Under the pieces are notes generated by a model. The model had not been told where the DNA came from. It searched no databases and was given only the letters and a program-made list of their open reading frames with translations. Both the position numbers and the translations under genes were made by a program. This document shows positions 62,044-64,000 of a DNA stretch of 64,000 nt, one piece after another (the stretch's first letter is position 1; every line of letters begins with the position of its first letter). Origin of the DNA: Axinella damicornis (Eukaryota > Porifera > Demospongiae > Axinellida > Axinellidae); contig OZ007507.1 of assembly GCA_963931865.1 (NCBI GenBank), positions 19,139,523-19,203,522 on the forward strand, written 5' to 3'.

Positions 62044-63180
62044 TTCTAGCTACAGCCACTTGTATACAACGGTCTGGGTCAGGGATCGAATCATAGTTGG
62101 AGCGGTGTGACACCACCCTACAGCCCTTCAGCTAGCACGTTAAGTACACTGTGTATGCATGCTAGTTCGAGAAGCAACTGGAGTAACTGGAGAGGGAGCA
62201 ATGGGTATCCAAGGAAGTGTAAATCCCTGTCGCACCTTCAGTCCAGGGAAAACTGAAGGTCACACCCCTGGCTGATTGATAGCAGCCCGGAAGTTCTGTT
62301 CAGCATTCTCCTGATCACAGACTCTGTAACATGCAAATTAGGCTTTTGCTTGTCCTCACTGTGGTATCTTGGGCCGAGGGGGTAGTGATCTCAGAGGGGG
62401 TAGTGATCTCATGTCCGAGCAAGCTTGTGTTCACAGTGCATACACCTTGCAATGTATAGCAACTAAGACACATACAAAGACATTCACAGCAGACACATTC
62501 ACAGCACAACAAAGCACAAATTTAACTCTTTAGGGCCTAAATTTATTTCTCTAGGTCATTTTCAGTCTATAGAACACTTAAACATACCCTAATTTCTGTT
62601 CCCTGGCGTTGCTGGGCTCGAAACTGCTCACACAGGTAATTTCAGCTACACTAAGCATATACGTGACTTAACCACACCCACCAACTAACGAACTTGCAAT
62701 CAAGCCTCCCGAGAAGTAGCCAACCTGCCGTAGCTAAAAAACTGACCATGAACACTGGAAATGGAGGGCCTACAAGGCAAGACAGCTACTTTCTAAGTCC
62801 ATTTATGCTTAAAACCCGAGAAATGGCCTACCCGGCTCCAACCAAGGGCCGTTCAAAGCTGAGCCCAAACGCGGCCATGCTGTTTGCACCCTTCGGGTGC
62901 ACCCACCCACCTCCCCCTGCCCCGCCCTTTCTGCTGGCGCAGAGCCTATCTCTCAAGGACATTGCCGGATGTGACATCATGAAGCTGAAAGTCTCACGTT
63001 GCAGATATGCAACGTTAGATCTTAAAGGGTTAAAGGAAGGCCATACAGAGCATGTGAGGGCCCTGGCCAGAATTAAGTGTTAACTAAGTTACACTACTGA
63101 ATTCAATTGTTAACTAAGTGTAACTACTGAATTGTCACTAGCAGTGTATGACAACTTGGCCAGTTTGATTACAATCTCAG
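62044..63180. other. No gene recognised
   Basis: Contains a short duplicated motif AGGGGGTAGTGATCTCA (62377-62411), CACATTCACAGCA repeats near 62480-62510, and a proline-rich open frame at 62694-63083 lacking convincing splice signals. Confidence 0.35.
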
Positions 63181-63435
63181 CCTTCACCCTCTCCCCCTCC
63201 CTCACTCCTCCCTCCATCACCCCCTCTCTCCTCCCTCCATCACCCCCTCTCTCCCTCCCCTCCCATTCCTCCTCCCCCATTCTTCCCTCTCCCCCTCCCC
63301 CTCTCCCCCTCCCCCTCTCTCCCTCCCCTCCCTCCCTCCCCTCTCTTCCTCCCTATCCATCCCCTCCCTTCCTCCCCTCTCTCCCTCCCCTCTTTTCCTA
63401 CCCTTTCTCCCTCCCCTCTCCCTCCTCTCCCCACA
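63181..63435 (+). repeat. CCCTCCCTCC pyrimidine tract before the last exon
   Basis: About 255 bases of CTCCCTCC/CCCCTCTC on the plus strand, ending 10 bases before acceptor CCTAAAG of exon 63445-63718. Confidence 0.85.
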
Positions 63436-63444
63436 CACCTAAAG

Positions 63445-63718
63445 GATTCCATTGAGATGGCGATGCCGTACCCCTCCCCTCATAGTCCACTACACCTGGA
63501 TCGCCCTGTAGACGATCGTATGACCAACCGTCGCCCCTCAGATGAAGCATCTATGATCCTTCGTAAGATCTCCGGAGCGGGAATGCCTTTTGGCATGATG
63601 AATCTAGGCGTCGGCCTGCCCGACAAATCCATGTCTCTGCCCCCCTTTCCCCGGATGCCAATGGAGAACTCCACTTTCCAAGACTTCTTAGACTTGGCCA
63701 GACAACCTCACATTCTTG
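63445..63718 (+). CDS. Exon of an unidentified gene (Met/Pro-rich)
   Basis: A 250-base pyrimidine repeat ends in acceptor CACACCTAAAG, followed by 274 bases open in phase 0 only: DSIEMAMPYPSPHSPLHLDR, then VDDRMTNRRPSDEASMILRK, then ISGAGMPFGMMN... to FQDFLDLARQPHIL and donor CTTG/GTAGGT (exit phase 1). Of the three forward frames, only phase 0 stays open. Composition suggests a disordered region of a regulatory protein. The gene probably extends beyond the window. Family not recognised. Confidence 0.5.
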
Positions 63719-63934
63719 GTAGGTAGACCACGGCTGTGATTGATCAGCTACAAATATTTGACAAGCACCTTAGTGAGAGCCAACTGATCATGCAGTGTAG
63801 TCACATTGCCTTTGTATGGGGTGTTTCGGGGGTGGGACTAGACTAGTGACGTATGACCTTTGTACTTGACTACAACCTCCGAACCTCAAAATCAGAGAAG
63901 AATGCATCCCGTGGAAGGTTCCCAGTTGCTGTGG

Positions 63935-63965
63935 CGGGGGGGGGGGTGGGGGGGGGGGGGGGGGG
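63935..63965. repeat. G-rich run at the window end
   Basis: G11-T-G19 tract downstream of the exon ending at 63718. Confidence 0.8.
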
Positions 63966-64000
63966 TAATAATGCTTGTTACTGCCCCTGCCCAACTTTCT

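Overview
The window is nuclear DNA from an animal. It holds spliced genes with GT-AG introns, an ETS factor with both Pointed and ETS domains, a full Na+/K+-ATPase alpha gene, a mitochondrial import receptor, a FYR-domain regulator, and many short non-autonomous DNA transposons. Base composition is roughly balanced and introns are mostly 100-1500 bp, with many microsatellites. An early-branching metazoan such as a sponge is my guess for the source, but nothing here proves the phylum. No bacterial operons, viruses, CRISPR arrays or rRNA genes were seen.

Layout. (1) 1-11832, minus strand: an ERG/FLI1-like ETS transcription factor, 3' end cut by the window edge. (2) About 11833-12309: a head-to-head intergenic promoter carrying four ETS-type GGAAGT sites. 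(3) 12310-28355, plus: Na+/K+-ATPase alpha subunit, reconstructed as 31 exons and about 1035 residues. (4) 28773-35362, plus: TOMM70, 13 exons. (5) 36791-44682, plus: a TBRG1-like FYRN/FYRC protein, 8 exons and 681 residues, with an N-terminal HARE-HTH domain encoded in the same first exon. (6) 44.7-63.4 kb: repeat-rich, with only scattered candidate exons (49.0, 51.0, 51.8, 53.4, 55.3, 56.1 kb plus; 57.5 kb minus). (7) 63445-63718, plus: a convincing but unidentified exon of a gene that probably continues past the window.

Repeats fall into families. The commonest is a foldback element with ends TAGCCTCGTTCCCAGGCC and 9-10 bp target duplications (Mutator-like). It ranges from 36-bp bare hairpins to about 400-1240 bp copies. 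One copy is nested inside another and carries a decayed RecQ-type helicase fragment. A 694-bp element with TTAA duplications, a second foldback family, tRNA-derived SINE heads and several coding-phase minisatellites are also present. Pyrimidine-rich minisatellites repeatedly sit directly against 3' splice sites.

The genes do not form a pathway. The one regulatory link visible in the DNA is the ETS-site cluster between the ETS gene and the Na+/K+-ATPase gene. Exon joins were checked by hand for phase. Every join in genes 3 and 5 keeps frame; the last TOMM70 join does not, by one G in a six-G run.
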